DNA from: Hypericum androsaemum
Taxonomy: Eukaryota; Streptophyta; Magnoliopsida; Malpighiales; Hypericaceae
Assembly (NCBI GenBank): GCA_963995505.1
Contig: OZ023183.1
Location: forward strand, 14,628,671-14,692,670
Reading direction: 5' to 3'
Length of the DNA stretch: 64,000 nucleotides
Part shown: positions 23,955 through 38,636 of the stretch, one piece after another
Numbering within the stretch: the first letter of the stretch is position 1
How the letters are laid out: each line of letters begins with the position of its first letter
Made by a program: the position numbers and the translations under genes
The notes under the pieces: model-generated
Seen by the model: only the letters and a program-made list of their open reading frames with translations
What the model was told of the DNA's origin: nothing
Database searches by the model: none

Positions 23955-24581
23955 CAGTAAAATTTCTGTAAAGTGATTCCTCTAAAGTGATAACTTCTCT
24001 AAATTGATAAAAAAAATTTGGTACCGGGTCGGGACCGGTGTTAAAATTTAATAATTTCTCTGTCGTATAACTAATATTTTTTCAGAAAATATTAGTGTGA
24101 AATTCCAGTCCCAATTTTTGCATAAAGTAATATTTTGAATAAATACATATATTTTTGCGTACTTTACAAATTTGAGAATCGTTTTAAGATGTTAATTCGT
24201 GCTAGATTTTCTTGTTTGATAATTTTTACATCATCGTTCACTTTTTGAATTGTCTTCAAATGGTCATTGTGATCGTTGTCTTGTTATACACAAATATTTT
24301 GATTGAGTGTAACATTTGAATAACGCTATAAGTCGAGATTTTAGGTATCTCGTGAATATCATCATCATCCACCTCAGTTGCACTTTTATTTGATTGATTC
24401 AAAATTGCATCTACAATAATTTGTTCGGTCAGAGTGTATATGATAGATGTCTTGGTCAAGTACGAATTACACAATAATATTTTTGTAGTAAAAAAAATGT
24501 AAACCTCTCTTATATGATAACTTCTCCAAAATAATAATTTTTTTCGGTCCCAACAAATATCACTTTAGAGAGATTTTACTG
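23955..24581 (-). mobile_element. pogo-like (Emigrant/Lemi1-type) element with transposase remnant
   Basis: The ends are CAGTAAAATTTCTGTAAAGT and, on the other strand, CAGTAAAATCTCTCTAAAGT, flanked by TA on both sides. At 24256-24474 (-) a 72-codon frame including ATEVDDDDIHEIPKISTYSV looks like the C-terminal tail of a pogo/Tigger transposase. The DDE catalytic core is absent, so this is an internally deleted copy. The same tail occurs in the partial copy at 1-443. Confidence 0.8.
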
Positions 24582-26082
24582 TATTTCCTCCAAATCCAAC
24601 TTGCATTGACGAAAATGCCCTTAAGACGCTCCGGGTTCTCGGGTTCTCACCGGTGGTTGAACCTACGGTCAGAAGATCCGATTTAAACTGAAAGTTCAAC
24701 CGCCGGTTTGGCACTTTAGCATAAACCGAACTTCTTATTAGTAAAAGTAGGTTCAAGTGCAAGGAGTCATGGATTTTGATTTCACATAAAAAAATTGGAA
24801 TTTAAATGTATTGGGTGAAACATTCCAAAAATAATGACCTATAATACTCATAAATATTAGAACTTTAGAAAAGAGTAGAATCGTAGCAGATTGATTTAAG
24901 TGGGTTTAGGAGTAGTCTTGGCATTTGAAATTGTCTCTTGCCTATAGAGCAGAATTTGAGTTGCCTATAGAGCAGGGTCCAGTTTTTTTTAAGGGGATTT
25001 TGAGTACATTTGGTTTAGAAAACTTGTATTGTACTAATTAATCAATATTTTCAAATAACATATTTCAACCGTCCGCCTACCACGGCCCTATTAAGGTTTA
25101 CAAACTTTGTGCCATTATCTGGCTTTTGAACCATAATATGTTATTTCAATTTTAGTATCTTTTGATTTTGATTTAAAAAAATAAAAAATATTAAAATTAA
25201 ATAACATATAAAAAAAATAAAAAAGAGTGGCACGATAGGGAAAGAGAAGGGGACTTGAGAGTTTTTCTTAGTTTTTTATTTTAAAAAAGTTTAATAAATT
25301 TTGTTATTATTTTAATTTAGTGTTTCTGGGATTTTTTAATTTCTATGTTTTTTCAAATGTTAGTATTTCTGGGTTTTATTTTTAAATAATTTATAGACAT
25401 TCTATTTAAAAATAATTAATTCTAAATATAAATAGTTTCAATTAGATCTAATAATTAATATTATGATATTTAAAATAACATAAATGTCAAGTAAAGATAT
25501 TTTTATTGAGTTACTTATTTAAAAAAAGACATTTTTATTGAGTGGGAGTTCTTAAGTACCCTTTACGGCTCAAGTAAGTAACCTTTACAGCTCCGTATTA
25601 CATAATACATTAGTCGAATTACATTCTTATTAGAATTTTAGTGGTCTGGATTTCAAGTCTTATTAAATATTATTTTTTAAAAAAATTAACGTTAAATATT
25701 GGTTGAGAAACTTATGCGTTTGTTTCAATGATGACTGAATTTGGATTAACTTTAAGATCAGGTAGTATAAAATAATATATCCAGGGACAAACATTACTTC
25801 CTCTCCTGATTCCACTAACTAAATAATCCATTCTCTCTCTCTCTCTTGGGAATCAAAATATCCTGATTTAGAATCAGGAACTTTGACCATCCTGATCATC
25901 TACGAACCATGAAAGCGCAAAACGGGGGGAGCAGGCCCAAGTGGCATCTGGTACCAGTAGAATAGAACCACCACCATTAGAACCGCGCACTTTACAATAT
26001 ATATATATATATTGATGATCTGCTTGCTTCTTGTCAAAAGGAAGTAACCAATCCAAGGGGGCCCAGATAACAAGTGCAGAGA
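24582..26082 (+). promoter_or_regulatory. AT-rich region upstream of ADH1
   Basis: No gene is seen here. 25120-25700 is strongly AT-rich. A CT microsatellite lies near 25832-25846 and an alternating AT tract at 25995-26013, about 70-90 bp before the ADH1 start, where a TATA element would be expected. No clear anaerobic-response pair (GGTTT with GCAGC) was identified with confidence. Regulatory role is inferred from position only. Confidence 0.35.
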
Positions 26083-28207
<2,125 letters not shown>

Positions 28208-28821
28208 GAAGAACAGGAAGAGGTTTAATTGCTTAGGACTGGCGAGTTTTGTGTGAGACACAGAGATGAGGACTAATGTTTCGGCACTTCATTCTTTTTT
28301 CTGTATTGAGAAGACTGGTGTTAGTGTGGTCTAATGAGCGGGTTTTGACCTTTATGTCAAAACACTTATAAATAAATGCCAACATGCGTCTTCGCAGTCG
28401 AATTTGATCAGGCTTAAGTTTTCACGAGTTTTGACTTTGGCAACGTGCGATGAACAATGGTATAACAATGGGCACAGGTAAACTACTCTGAGACCAAATT
28501 AAGATTTTCATATCCAAAACTGGTATTCGAAATGCAGACATTTTATAATCTACTTGTCCTCATTCGCCATAAGACGTCCCAAATTGGACTAAAGAGATTT
28601 GTTCGAATTACACAAAACGTACTGAAATTGACGAGAGTTAAATGTCACAAATTGTGTTATTGATTGTTTTTCAACAAGAATCGAATAAAACAAAATAAAT
28701 CACGTTTTCCTTACATAAAACAACATTGAACACATTGGGAGTTGGTGTCACACCACATACATATCGAAACAACAAATGCTGCCAATTATTTTAAACATGG
28801 TCAGGATCAAATTATATACAA
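28208..28821. other. Convergent intergenic region between ADH1 and TED7-like gene
   Basis: This is the shared 3' flank of two convergent genes. It is AT-rich, with no repeat, RNA gene or coding frame that I can support. Confidence 0.5.
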
Positions 28822-29514
28822 TCACGCATTGTGATTAATCCGAGGATGATGATGATTAGACGTAGAAGAGGAAGAGGCTGCTTCTTCTTCTTCTTCTTCT
28901 TCCTTCACCGTCTCAATTCCTCCTCCAAGAATATTATTATTAATTCTCTCTATGGACTTGTTGGCATGAGAAGAAGCACCAATTGCACCAACCCTCTCAT
29001 CTTTGCTTTTAATCTCATCGTAATGCAGATCCTCCTCTATCTCCAACACCACGGCTTGAGGCCCGTGGGGACCGGCCACTATTGCCTCCTTCACCTTCAA
29101 GTGCTCGTCGACGTGTACGACTTCCGCTTCGTCGGTCGACTTCTTCTTCTTCTTCATGAAGCAGCAGAGGGCGGCCGCGAGGCAGGCGAGGAAGAGGACC
29201 CCACCGAACGAAACGAACACGATGACAATGACTGTGGAATGGTTGCTCGGGGATGGCGAAGGTGGGGGGAGTACGTGGGGCGGCAGTGGAGGGAGTGCGT
29301 GAGGAGGAGGAGGAGAATGCGGCTTGACGTGTGGAGGCGGTGGTGGAGGGAGTACACGAGGAGGAGGAGGCGGCTTGACGTGTGGAGGCCGTGGTGGTGG
29401 TGAGGGAAGCACGTGAGGAGGAGGAGCTGGTGGTGTAGCTGGTGGATGGAAAGGATGAGTTGGAGTTGGAGGTGGTTGGTAGTAAGGAAAGTTGAGGGTA
29501 TAGGGGGATGACAT
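28822..29514 (-). CDS. TED7: TED7-like secondary-wall membrane protein (proline-rich)
   Basis: Single exon, 230 residues. TED6/TED7 proteins are plasma-membrane proteins expressed in differentiating xylem vessel cells, where they bind secondary-wall cellulose synthase. Visible in order: a proline/histidine-rich extracellular stretch (about 12-90, repeats like PPHVLPP and PPHVKP), one membrane segment (about 94-119), a KKKKK stop-transfer, and the cytosolic signature EVVHVDEHLKVKEAIVAGPHG followed by AVVLEIEED, which identifies the family. The tail is Glu/Ser-rich with low complexity. The start is the first ATG before the proline region (MSSPYTLNFPYY). No conventional signal peptide is apparent, in line with relatives. 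Identification is from memory of the signature. Confidence 0.85.
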   Translation of the reverse strand: MSSPYTLNFPYYQPPPTPTHPFHPPATPPAPPPHVLPSPPPRPPHVKPPPPPRVLPPPPPPHVKPHSPPPPHALPPLPPHVLPPPSPSPSNHSTVIVIVFVSFGGVLFLACLAAALCCFMKKKKKSTDEAEVVHVDEHLKVKEAIVAGPHGPQAVVLEIEEDLHYDEIKSKDERVGAIGASSHANKSIERINNNILGGGIETVKEEEEEEEAASSSSTSNHHHPRINHNA

Positions 29515-29781
29515 TTTTAGAGACTTTTTAGAATGTTTGATAGTTTTAGTTTATGGATTTTGATGGTAAAAGGTGGTGACTTTAGGCCCTATTTGTAGTG
29601 AATGATGGTTTGTGCATTTTTGTTGTGAAAAGCCAGATAGTGAGTGAGAGAGGGAGGTTTGAGTAAACTTGACCCACATGCTAAGATTGGAGTTGGAAGA
29701 GGTTTGATTGCATTGGAAAACACTTCTTGGGTTTCCCTCACTTCTCAAATTCCCCCCTGCTTTCAAGCTTAAGCCTAAGTC

Positions 29782-29794
29782 TTATATATAAAAA
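29782..29794 (-). promoter_or_regulatory. Possible TATA box of the TED7-like gene
   Basis: On the minus strand the stretch reads TTTTTATATATAAG, about 270 bp upstream of the start codon. The implied leader would be long, so this is tentative. Confidence 0.3.
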
Positions 29795-29799
29795 GAAAG

Positions 29800-30899
29800 G
29801 CCTAGGCTAAAGGATTTTGATTTTGACTAACCTATCCATTTCCTAATATGGGCAACCTTCAGACATTAAATAAAAAAAAGTTCAACATGCTGTTTTAACA
29901 GTTTAATGATGGAGTGGTTAAATCCGGATCAATGTAATCAAGATGTTTTTTTTTACCAATAATCTATCAAAGACTGGTAAATAGGGATTATGTGATCGTC
30001 TTCCGATTATATAACTAATGTAAATTGGAATGGTCTCTTATATGTAATATGTAAAGTATATATGGCATTGATAAAGTATTCGCCTATCAAAAAAAAAGTT
30101 GGAGGGCCATTACAAATGAATATGACTTCATTTTATTTACTAATTAAATGAATTCCAATTCAAATTGTTGAGAAATTCATTTGTCAATAAATTCCATGAA
30201 ACTGGTATAATTTGTTTTAGATGTACATAAATTGAATATATTTGAGTTATGGATTTGAAAATAAATTATATCAATCTAACAAAGCAAGACTAATTAGAAT
30301 TTGCAAATTAGTTTCATGTTCTTTGATCAACCAACCATGAGAGCATGTATTTGTAACTAGAATCTTCAGCTAAGCCAAACAAAGCCTAAATAAATACGCA
30401 CTCCCAACGTTAGTGTCATTAGAAGAATGATATTCTTTAAATCTTGTCAATTAAAGTTCAATATATCACTCTTGTAAACCAATCTAAATTAATTCGTTGA
30501 TTTAAATAGTCAAATTTGAAGTGGTTAAAATTTTTTTTAAACAATTAATTCAACGGAACGTGCAAAAACTCAAAGCGGACAAGTGACGTTTCTGCATTAC
30601 GAGTATTGGAAAAGAATCAGAGTTTTTGGACAATGCAATATCCAAAAGAAAATGGTTGAATTCGGGGGAATGCTTAATAAATTACAAGTAGGGTAGGCAA
30701 ATGCCTTGTGCAGTACAAAATGGTCACAAGTCACACCTGAACTAAATGAACAACAGCAGCAACCATACTTTACAAGAACAAGAAACTCTCTCAGCTATCT
30801 ATCTGCACGCGAACTGTTGGCCAGATTAAGATAGTTGATTGATGATAAGAAAAGGGTCAAAGTTATCTCAATGTTAGATGACGGATGAGCCGTTATGAT
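29800..30899. other. AT-rich intergenic stretch
   Basis: No coding frame, RNA gene or bounded repeat was recognised here. A-rich and T-rich tracts are frequent. Confidence 0.5.
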
Positions 30900-31524
30900 T
30901 GTTAAGCCAACGGACCCAACACAATCGCCAACACGAGCAAGCAACACACGAAACTACAAGAAGAACAAATGAAAGAACACAAAAGAGACAAGGATTTGTT
31001 CACCCGGTTCGATCCCGAAGATCTACGTCCGGGGGCGTACCAAGCCACGAGGATTTTCACTAATCTCACTCAATGGAGCTCACTTGCTCTCTTTTACAAT
31101 GAATGAGCCACCTACACTCTTGGAACAACAATGAATGAGCTTTACATTGGTATTTATAGAGGCAACAACTGTTCTAGGTCTTTTGGACAACCCAGGGCAA
31201 ACTTGTCCAACGAAAATGGCTTTTCAGTGCTCGATTGGCCACCGCCAATCAACTGTCGATCGCTAGTGGCCCCTCGCAGATTCTCCTGGAACTCGGCACT
31301 GGCGACCGCTAGTTGGCTTGCGCCCGCAAGTCCCAACTAGGGCCCGCTAGTTGGCTGGAGCCCGCCAGCGTCTCGCCAGCTCCGCTTCGTCTTTTCGTGT
31401 ACCATTTCGGCGACCTGTTATGGCAGGTCGAATCCATTACGAGTGCACTGGTATTTCGCCTTCTTGCATTCGCTCCTCGGCCCGATTTATCTCCCGAGCG
31501 GCCTCTCAGGCTCCATACCCAACA
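30900..31524 (-). mobile_element. Solo LTR of a retrotransposon
   Basis: The unit starts TGTTAAGCC and ends CCCAACA, and is flanked by the 5-bp direct repeat ATGAT (30895-30899 and 31525-31529). On the minus strand it has a CTCTATAAATACC promoter-like box (about 31144-31158), so transcription would run leftward. No internal retrotransposon domain adjoins it, so it is the product of LTR-LTR recombination. Start and end bases resemble Copia LTRs, but the family is uncertain. 31530-32089 contains nothing further that I recognise. Confidence 0.85.
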
Positions 31525-32089
31525 ATGATTTCATTCTGTATATCAGGAACTCCGGGTAGACGCGAGTAGCTGCAATCTGGTATCGCTCTGTTTGCCCGGA
31601 ACAACATGATCACAGCTACTCATTGTCGTGAAGATTTCTTATATCCATGTGTTTCTACATTGCACCTTACTTGATATATGAAAAAGAAGAAGAGAGATTC
31701 CAATGTATGTTATTTTCCAGAAGCCCTGAATGACAAAACTTACAGGACTAGTAACTGTTCTCTTCTCTTTCAAAATATTATTTTAGCAAATTTGTTGAAG
31801 TTGGTATGAGTTTGACCATATTCAACTTCCATCAAATCAGTATCTCAAGGACTCTTATTTGAAGTTCATTGAAGTAATTTAATTCTAAAGAATGGCAATG
31901 GCTTGCAATGAGATGAAGATGAACTAGTCACAATCACTAAGCAATTGATTTTCCGCTCCAACAATAGCAAAGGATGCTTCACTGCCAACTTTTTTACTCT
32001 TCACTTTCACCATTAGAATGAAGCTCTTGCAACTGTAACCTGCCTGCTATATGCAAATGAATTCTGCAGAAGCCGCGGAGCAGTGTTCG

Positions 32090-34786
32090 TCAACCGTCCA
32101 TGGGAGTTTTTGTGGTGTTGGGCAATCTCCGGCCGTGAACGAAGGAGCTAAAGAGATGCAATGCTCTTGATGGTTGTGCATAAGGCACCATATGAGCAGC
32201 ACCCCTAACTGTGACAAAAGTTAGCAGGTTTCCGTACTCTGTCGCCCAACCTCCGACCTGCTCGGAACATGGCTCGGGTTATACAACTTAATGCAAGTGA
32301 AATGCGAGACCAAGGACAAAACTATAGAGGAATAGATTAACTACCTGTCCTTTGTGAAACCAAGCACCATATGGAACCGTCGTCTTGAACTTCAGATCAT
32401 GAGCTAGTTCACGTACAAGTGTGCGGGATCCGAGCAATGGTACAACAGAATCCTGGTCACCGCTGCAGTGATCAAACGAAAACAAGAACACGTCGGACAT
32501 TGCAGCGAGAACAGAAGGACAGTTTGTGCAAATTCCAGCATGATGTATGAACTTTACCTGAAAACCCAAACTGGAATTTTGTTCTGAATGATCCTCTTGA
32601 GGATGGGAAGCATGTTCATGTCTCCATCAGAATCACTGTACTGTAGGACACTATCCGGAGAAAGGATGCAATATTAAGCTAAGAAATTTCTGCGATATAT
32701 ATTCGACCGGAAGTTCTATAATCAGCAATCTGGTGCATCACTTACCCACTGCACATGGACCAACTGTAAGGCAGATTAGTCCTGTTAGCATGAAGAGCTT
32801 TCTGAACCTCAGGAAGGTTGAAATAGAACCTTCTTTCATAGGACATACACACATCAATCCCGAGGCTCATCTTTGTAGCCTGCACGAACGTCAGATAACA
32901 TATCGATTCCGATGGCGAGACACTGAAAAACCAGAAAGGAGAAAGGGAGAGAGAGCAAACCAGTTTTTTCAATCGCAGCTCTTGCTCGACTATGGATGGA
33001 TAGCACACGTCGACAATAACGTCGTAGTTGTTTATGTAGTCACCAACAATGCTATTCGCCTCAGATATCGCATCATTGCATGATTGAGTCACATTGTGCG
33101 GACTTGCAAACGTGTAGTCGTCAAAGTCGCAGTCGTTCATGATCGTCAGCCCAACCTCGTCCGATATCATCCCATGAGACCAAAAGTATTCATAGGTTGC
33201 AGGAATATCCCGGTCTAGTTTAAGGAGCGGATTTCCAATCTAAGCAAGAGAGCACCAAATGAGATAGATCTAGTTGTATCCGAATAAAAACTTTTCGACA
33301 GACTATAGCTGTATGTACTTACAGCAACTCCTTTGATGTTGAACTTAAATCCTTTTGATTGAGAATTGTAGTCCAGTAGGACATCAGCCAACTGTGGAAT
33401 ATAGTGCCCTGCACAATACAATGTTAATGGAAAATTATGCATAAAAAGCAACATCATACAAGTAAAACAACAGCCAAAAACAGGATTCAAGTTAAAAATT
33501 GTCATACCTGCATAACTCTCTCCTGTAAGAAGCAGCGGACGCGATTTGAATTCCGGGAACTTCTCGAACCAATTCAGTAAGAATACTCTCATATCATTCG
33601 CTGTCAAAAGATAAGCATTCAGTTAGATAGCCGAACTTTGAACAAGGAAAACAAATTTTTTAACTTGTGTCTGTATTCTATACCAGTCTTGGCATCCCCT
33701 GTAGTGTAATCTGAAGTCGTGTTGGAGTACGACCATCCTACTCCGGCAGGAGACTCGACGAATAGAAGATTTGATGCTGTAAAATGGTGGAAGAAACGTA
33801 GTTTCTGTTAGTTACAAAATCGAACCGAGACACGAAGCAATCATCTGCTAAAATGACCGGTGAGAATGCGAACGCTCAACCTCTGTTCCATGACATTGAA
33901 TTTCTTCGAAGGCCTCGGCCATCCCCTCGGGGGAAAAAGGGACCCAATTCTGTGAAGGCACCACCTCCCATTGAAGAACAGCCAGGGCCTGAGTGTTCAA
34001 CAGACCAAACAGCAGGCAATTCTTTACTTTCTTTGGTCGAAAAAGAGAGGCAAAGGACCCGCTAACCTTAAGACATAACTAACAGCTTGCAATTCTAATA
34101 CCAACACCAAATGGAAAAGACACAAGAGCTCGGGTTGAATTCGAAGGTTGCGGTCCATGAAATTTGCCTATCTAACAGTTGTTGATAAAGCATATTAAAG
34201 ATTACAATAGAAGCTGAATTATATGGATTCCTACCCACAAACTTATTTTATAAAAAAGTACGTGGAAAACGAGGCACGAAGTTGAGCAAAGTACAACGAA
34301 ACTACATTTGAAATGACATGAATACAGAAACCAAGAAAAGATAGAACAGCAAGATTTCCTAGAAAGAAAGAAAACATAGAAACCCATCTCCCAGACAAGA
34401 AAGTACACATGACAGATACAAACGTGACCCGACCCGACAGTGTTCGACTCTTATAACAGAGATTTCGCAAAAGAAAAAGTACACATGAGAGATCTAGAGA
34501 GAGAGAAAGAAGATACACCTCCATTGAGCCAGAGAGCCAGTGGCTTGCTTTGAGGGGCTTTGTCAGCTTCAACAAAGTAATAGAACAAACTCCTCCCATT
34601 CTTGACATCAACATCCACATAACCAGCAAATTGCCTGAACCCAACAACTGGCTGTCCTGGCAAGTTCACTACCAGATCCTCATCTGGGTACCCCTCCACC
34701 ACCACCAACCGTGAAAAATAATTACTCGCCAACCAAACAAGACTTAGAGCTGCCAACCAAACCCTACCCATCTCTTGGAATCCCAT
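32090..34786 (-). CDS. SCPL42: Serine carboxypeptidase-like protein, SCPL42 type
   Basis: Secreted or vacuolar S10-family protein with an alpha/beta hydrolase fold, in the clade of Arabidopsis SCPL42-45. Ten exons: 34519-34786, 33881-33988, 33684-33776, 33508-33600, 33323-33408, 32961-33239, 32746-32879, 32558-32650, 32345-32462, 32090-32257. All are GT-AG and in phase, giving 479 residues. An N-terminal hydrophobic signal ([12 protein letters not shown]) precedes [14 protein letters not shown]. Motifs are the substrate/oxyanion segment WLNGGPGCSS, Ser185 in GESYAG, Asp in [10 protein letters not shown] (387/389) and His446 in [12 protein letters not shown], so the triad is complete. Mature-domain landmarks include [15 protein letters not shown] and [21 protein letters not shown] start at MGFQEMG because it precedes the signal peptide; an upstream in-frame ATG at 34888 would add about 34 residues. 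The substrate is unknown and acyltransferase activity is not excluded. Confidence 0.93.
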
Positions 34787-35768
34787 CTCCAACCTCCCTC
34801 CTAAGACAATTATTAATCCACACTTAGAATTATTGCAGAATGAGTACACTAAATAAAGGAATGCTGGGGCATTTAATGGTTGCAGCAACCATATATGGAG
34901 TATGCATTAGGTACATGAATATATATTTGGTAATATATATTAAGCGACGAGTACGTTGTTCTAATTTAATCAGCACTCGAGTTCGAGTCCTTGAATATAG
35001 TCCGCCAATTGAGCCGGATATCAAATAGTTTTAAACCAACAAAATATATATTTGGTAATAACTTAGATATATACATCTTATCCTTTCCGTGACGGAAATT
35101 CTGTTCAATGTGCACGTGAAAACTGACCTCTTCGACGAAAAAGTGAACCAGTAATATAAAAAATAATGTAGAATTTACGCATTTTTATATTCGAGCATTT
35201 AATGGTAATCTTTTTTTTATTCAATATGGTACATCGCATGCATTTTCATTTCGGTAATTAAATAGAGAAATAATGCATGAGTCAATCGTCAAGTAAACAT
35301 ACCCGAAAGGCAAGAAGAGAAACTTGCAGATGTTGGCAATAAGAAGCCTACGGAGAGAGAGACGTTGGGAATGTATGGGTTTGGTTATATAATAAGATCC
35401 ATCCAATCCCCAGTTAGAGCCTAAGCTTATCAGTCAAAACGAAGTTTGAAGGGGCCCCACCCAAAAGGAAAAGTATTCATTTCATACTTCTTTTGGTTGT
35501 TTGGCTTCTAGCTAGCAGCTTTTGAAACTTCTATTTTTTTTCTTTCCAAAATCATAAAAACTGATTAATTCGGTTTCAAATTAAAATGGTAAAAAAAATC
35601 AAATTCTGTTAAGATAGAAATACCTCTTTTTTTTTATAAACCTAACATTAAATAAACGGATTATAACACAAGAAAATAAAATACATAGACAAAGGACAAT
35701 GATACGTAATAGAAAACATATACCAGTCCGAGCCAACGATCTAAGCGGATAACTGTTGAGACAAACAT
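34787..35768. other. Upstream region of SCPL gene
   Basis: AT-rich DNA with several TATATATTTGG-like tracts (34915-35060). No gene or bounded repeat is supported before the 9-bp duplication of the foldback element at 35769. Confidence 0.45.
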
Positions 35769-35777
35769 CGGCTAACA

Positions 35778-37701
35778 GAGTAATTTTTCAAAAGGGAGTT
35801 TATTTCTCCGACAATTCTCTGAATGAGGTTGTCATGGGATATTTTTCTTGTCTGGGGTCGAGCCGAAAACTGCTCGGCTGTTAGCGTTTTCGCTTCGCAC
35901 GAAACCGCTACTCGAACAGCGTTTTCGAATGAAATCGCTCCACCCGCAGCGTTTTCAGTCAAGCCGAGCACAACGGAGATTCTCGGCTCGGCTAGCCGAA
36001 AACCGCTCCAGCGCGAGCATTTTCTTTTTTTACCAAAAATATTATTTTTTACAAAAAACTGCTCCAGCGCGAGCATATTTTTTAATACCAAAAACTGCTC
36101 CCCCGGGAGCATTTTATTTTTTTACCAAAAACCGCTCCCCCGGGAGCCTTTTTTTTAACCAAAAATTCTAGCAAACCGGCCAAAAACTGGTCCAGGCAGA
36201 GCATTTTCAAGCTGGTCAAAAAAGCTGGAAAAAGCCAGCCAAAAAATTAGCAAGGTAAGCTTATAATTTGATCCTCAAAATTATATTTTTACCAGACTTA
36301 TTTCTGTAATTGAAAAAAAAACCAATTAAACCCTACCTCATATCTCATCCTTCCTCTATGCTGTTTGCCTCTCCTCTCCGCCTCCTTGAGTAAAAAAAAT
36401 TTCCTCTCCTCTAATTTCCTCTCTTTTTAATTCCTACCAACACAGACCCAAAGTAGGCCGACCCGGACCAGCGGAGACCCAAGGAAGCCCAATCCCCGAC
36501 CACCGGAGACCCAAGAAATTTTCTTAATTTTCTCTTTTTCGATATTGCATGTTTCCGATTTGACATCCCAGCTTTTTTTTAACATTAGAAACGCTCACCT
36601 TAAGCATTTTCGGTTATACTTTCTTTTTTTAGAAAGGCTCCCAATTTGACAAGACATCCCCAATTTGCATGTTTCCAATTTATGCTTTTTTTATACATTC
36701 TTTGGGTAAAACGAAAACGAAAGAATGTATAAGGAAACAAAAAAAGCATGAATCGGAAAGATGTAAATTGGGGATGTCTCGTCAAATTGGGAGCCTTTCT
36801 AAAAAAAGAAAGTATAACCGAAAATGCTTAAGGTGGAGCATTTCTAATGTTCAAAAAAAAGTATAACCAAAAATGCTTAAGGTGGAGCGTTTCTAATGTT
36901 AAAAAACAAGCTTGGATGTCAAATCGAAAACATGCAATATCGAAAAAGAGAAAATTAAGGAAATTCCTTGGGTCTCCGGTGGTCGGGGATTGGGCTTCCT
37001 TGGGTCTCCGCTGGTCCGGGTCGGCCTACTTTGGGTCTGTGTTGGTAGGAATTAAAAAGAGAGGAAATTAGAGGAGAGGAAAATTTTTTTACTCAAGGAG
37101 GCGGAGAGGAGAGGCAAACAGCATAGAGGAAGGAGGAGATATGAGGTAGGGTCTAATTAATTTTTTTTTCAATTACAGAAATAACCCGATAAAAATATAA
37201 TTTTGAGGGTAAAATTGTAAGCTTACCTGCTAATTTTTTGGCCGCCTTTTTCTGGCTTTTTTGACCAGCTTGAAAACGCTCTGCCTGGACCAGTTTTTGG
37301 CCGCTTTGCTAGAATTTTTGGTTTAAAAAAATGCTCCCGGGGAGCGGTTTTTGGTAAAAAAATAAAACGCTCCAGGGAGAGCAGTTTTTGGTATTAAAAA
37401 ATACGCTCGCGCTGGAGCAGTTTTTGGTAAAAAATAATATTTTCGGTAAAAAAAGAAAATGTTCGCACTGGAGCGGTTTTCGGCCAGCCGAGCCGAGAAT
37501 CTCCGTTGTGCTCGGCTTGACTGAAAACGCTGCGGGTGGAGCAATTTCATTCGAAAATGCTGCCCGAGTAGCGGTTTCGTGCGAAAGAAAAACGCTAACG
37601 GCTGAGCGATTTCTGGCTCGACCACAGACAAGGAAAACATCTCCTGACAACCCATTCAGGAAATTGTCGGGAAAATAAACCCCCTTTTAGAAAATTCCCC
37701 C
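35778..37701. mobile_element. 1.9-kb foldback element (near-perfect giant inverted repeat)
   Basis: Two arms of about 920-950 bp are inverted copies of each other nearly to the centre (36703-36718), leaving a loop of only about 15 bases. The ends start GAGTAATTTTTCAAAAGGG and, on the other strand, GGGGAATTTTCTAAAAGGGG. They are flanked by the 9-bp direct repeat CGGCTAACA (35769-35777 and 37702-37710), as in Mutator-like transposition. Each arm contains a ladder of GAGCGGTTTTTGGT / CCGGGAGC words. The open frames inside (AENCSAVSVF-like) are mirrored in both arms and are low-complexity by-products. The right arm has an extra tandem 60-bp copy at about 36805-36905. There is no transposase. Confidence 0.85.
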
Positions 37702-37710
37702 GGCTAACAA

Positions 37711-38636
37711 ACACAAGACTACCTCATGAAATCAGACATTTAAATATATACGAGATGACCGATTCTATTACGATAGGCATAAAGGCATGATTCGTTCCAC
37801 AAATCTCAGTCGAAAGAATCCAATCAAAATTAGTTTATCCAAATGAAAGAGGTATCAAATCCATACGAATCTCATATAAAACCAAAGATGATCCAAACAA
37901 AAGAAACTCTCACTGTCATAAGTCATAACTGCCTCTCAAATTGGATAAAATTAAGAAAATTTGGTGTGACCCACGTGCAGTTAGAAGATGTGTAAAGCAC
38001 AGACCAATGAGAGAGGGAGGGGGAATCTGAAGGGTTCGTTAAAGGCTTATAGCCTTTTGATGCAATCAAAGTGTAGATAATATTAATACTGTTAGTAAAC
38101 TATTTTTTAAATACGTTTTTATAATTCTCGACTCTAATATACTGAATAGATAAAAAAAACAGAGATCCAAATAAGTGGGGACAAGAAAAGCCGCCCCGTT
38201 GCTATTATTTTGTCTAGGTAGGAGATAGGCACGCTCGAGGCTCGGAACAGAAGAGCAGTAGAGACTAGAGATGTGGTCTCCACTGGATTATTAGTAATGA
38301 TCCGCTCTGAAAGCTTGCCTTCCATTTTTTCATGCGCGTAATCATTTCATTTACAGAAATTCCAGTATTTAGTTATTTGCTCTTTTTTTTAGTTTTTGAT
38401 CGAAACTATTTTCTACTAATTCACGCATCAGACCATATTTTAACATTACACTCTCAAGTGATTTATTTGGTAAAGGGTTGTGGTATTTACTATTTAGATA
38501 TATATTGTATCGGTTAATTCGTGCAGTCAAATCATTCGTATACCATCGATTAGATTTAATTTCAAATGGTAAGAGATTTAAATTTACTTAAAAATATATT
38601 TATTTAATGTAAAAAATATAATTAGAAGCATCGTCC
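37711..38636. other. AT-rich intergenic stretch
   Basis: I recognise no gene, RNA or bounded repeat in this interval. Confidence 0.45.

Noticed and set aside
28831..29403. 190-codon frame on the plus strand over the TED7-like gene
   Set aside because: It is Arg/Phe-rich low complexity produced by the proline codons and acidic tail on the other strand.
34451..34888. Longer N-terminus for the SCPL protein from an upstream ATG
   Set aside because: It would bury the hydrophobic signal peptide behind about 34 residues; the ATG at 34786 directly precedes it.
35741..37678. Several 100-codon frames inside the foldback
   Set aside because: Each has a mirrored twin in the other arm and repeats the GAGCGGTTTTTGGT ladder; no domain is visible.
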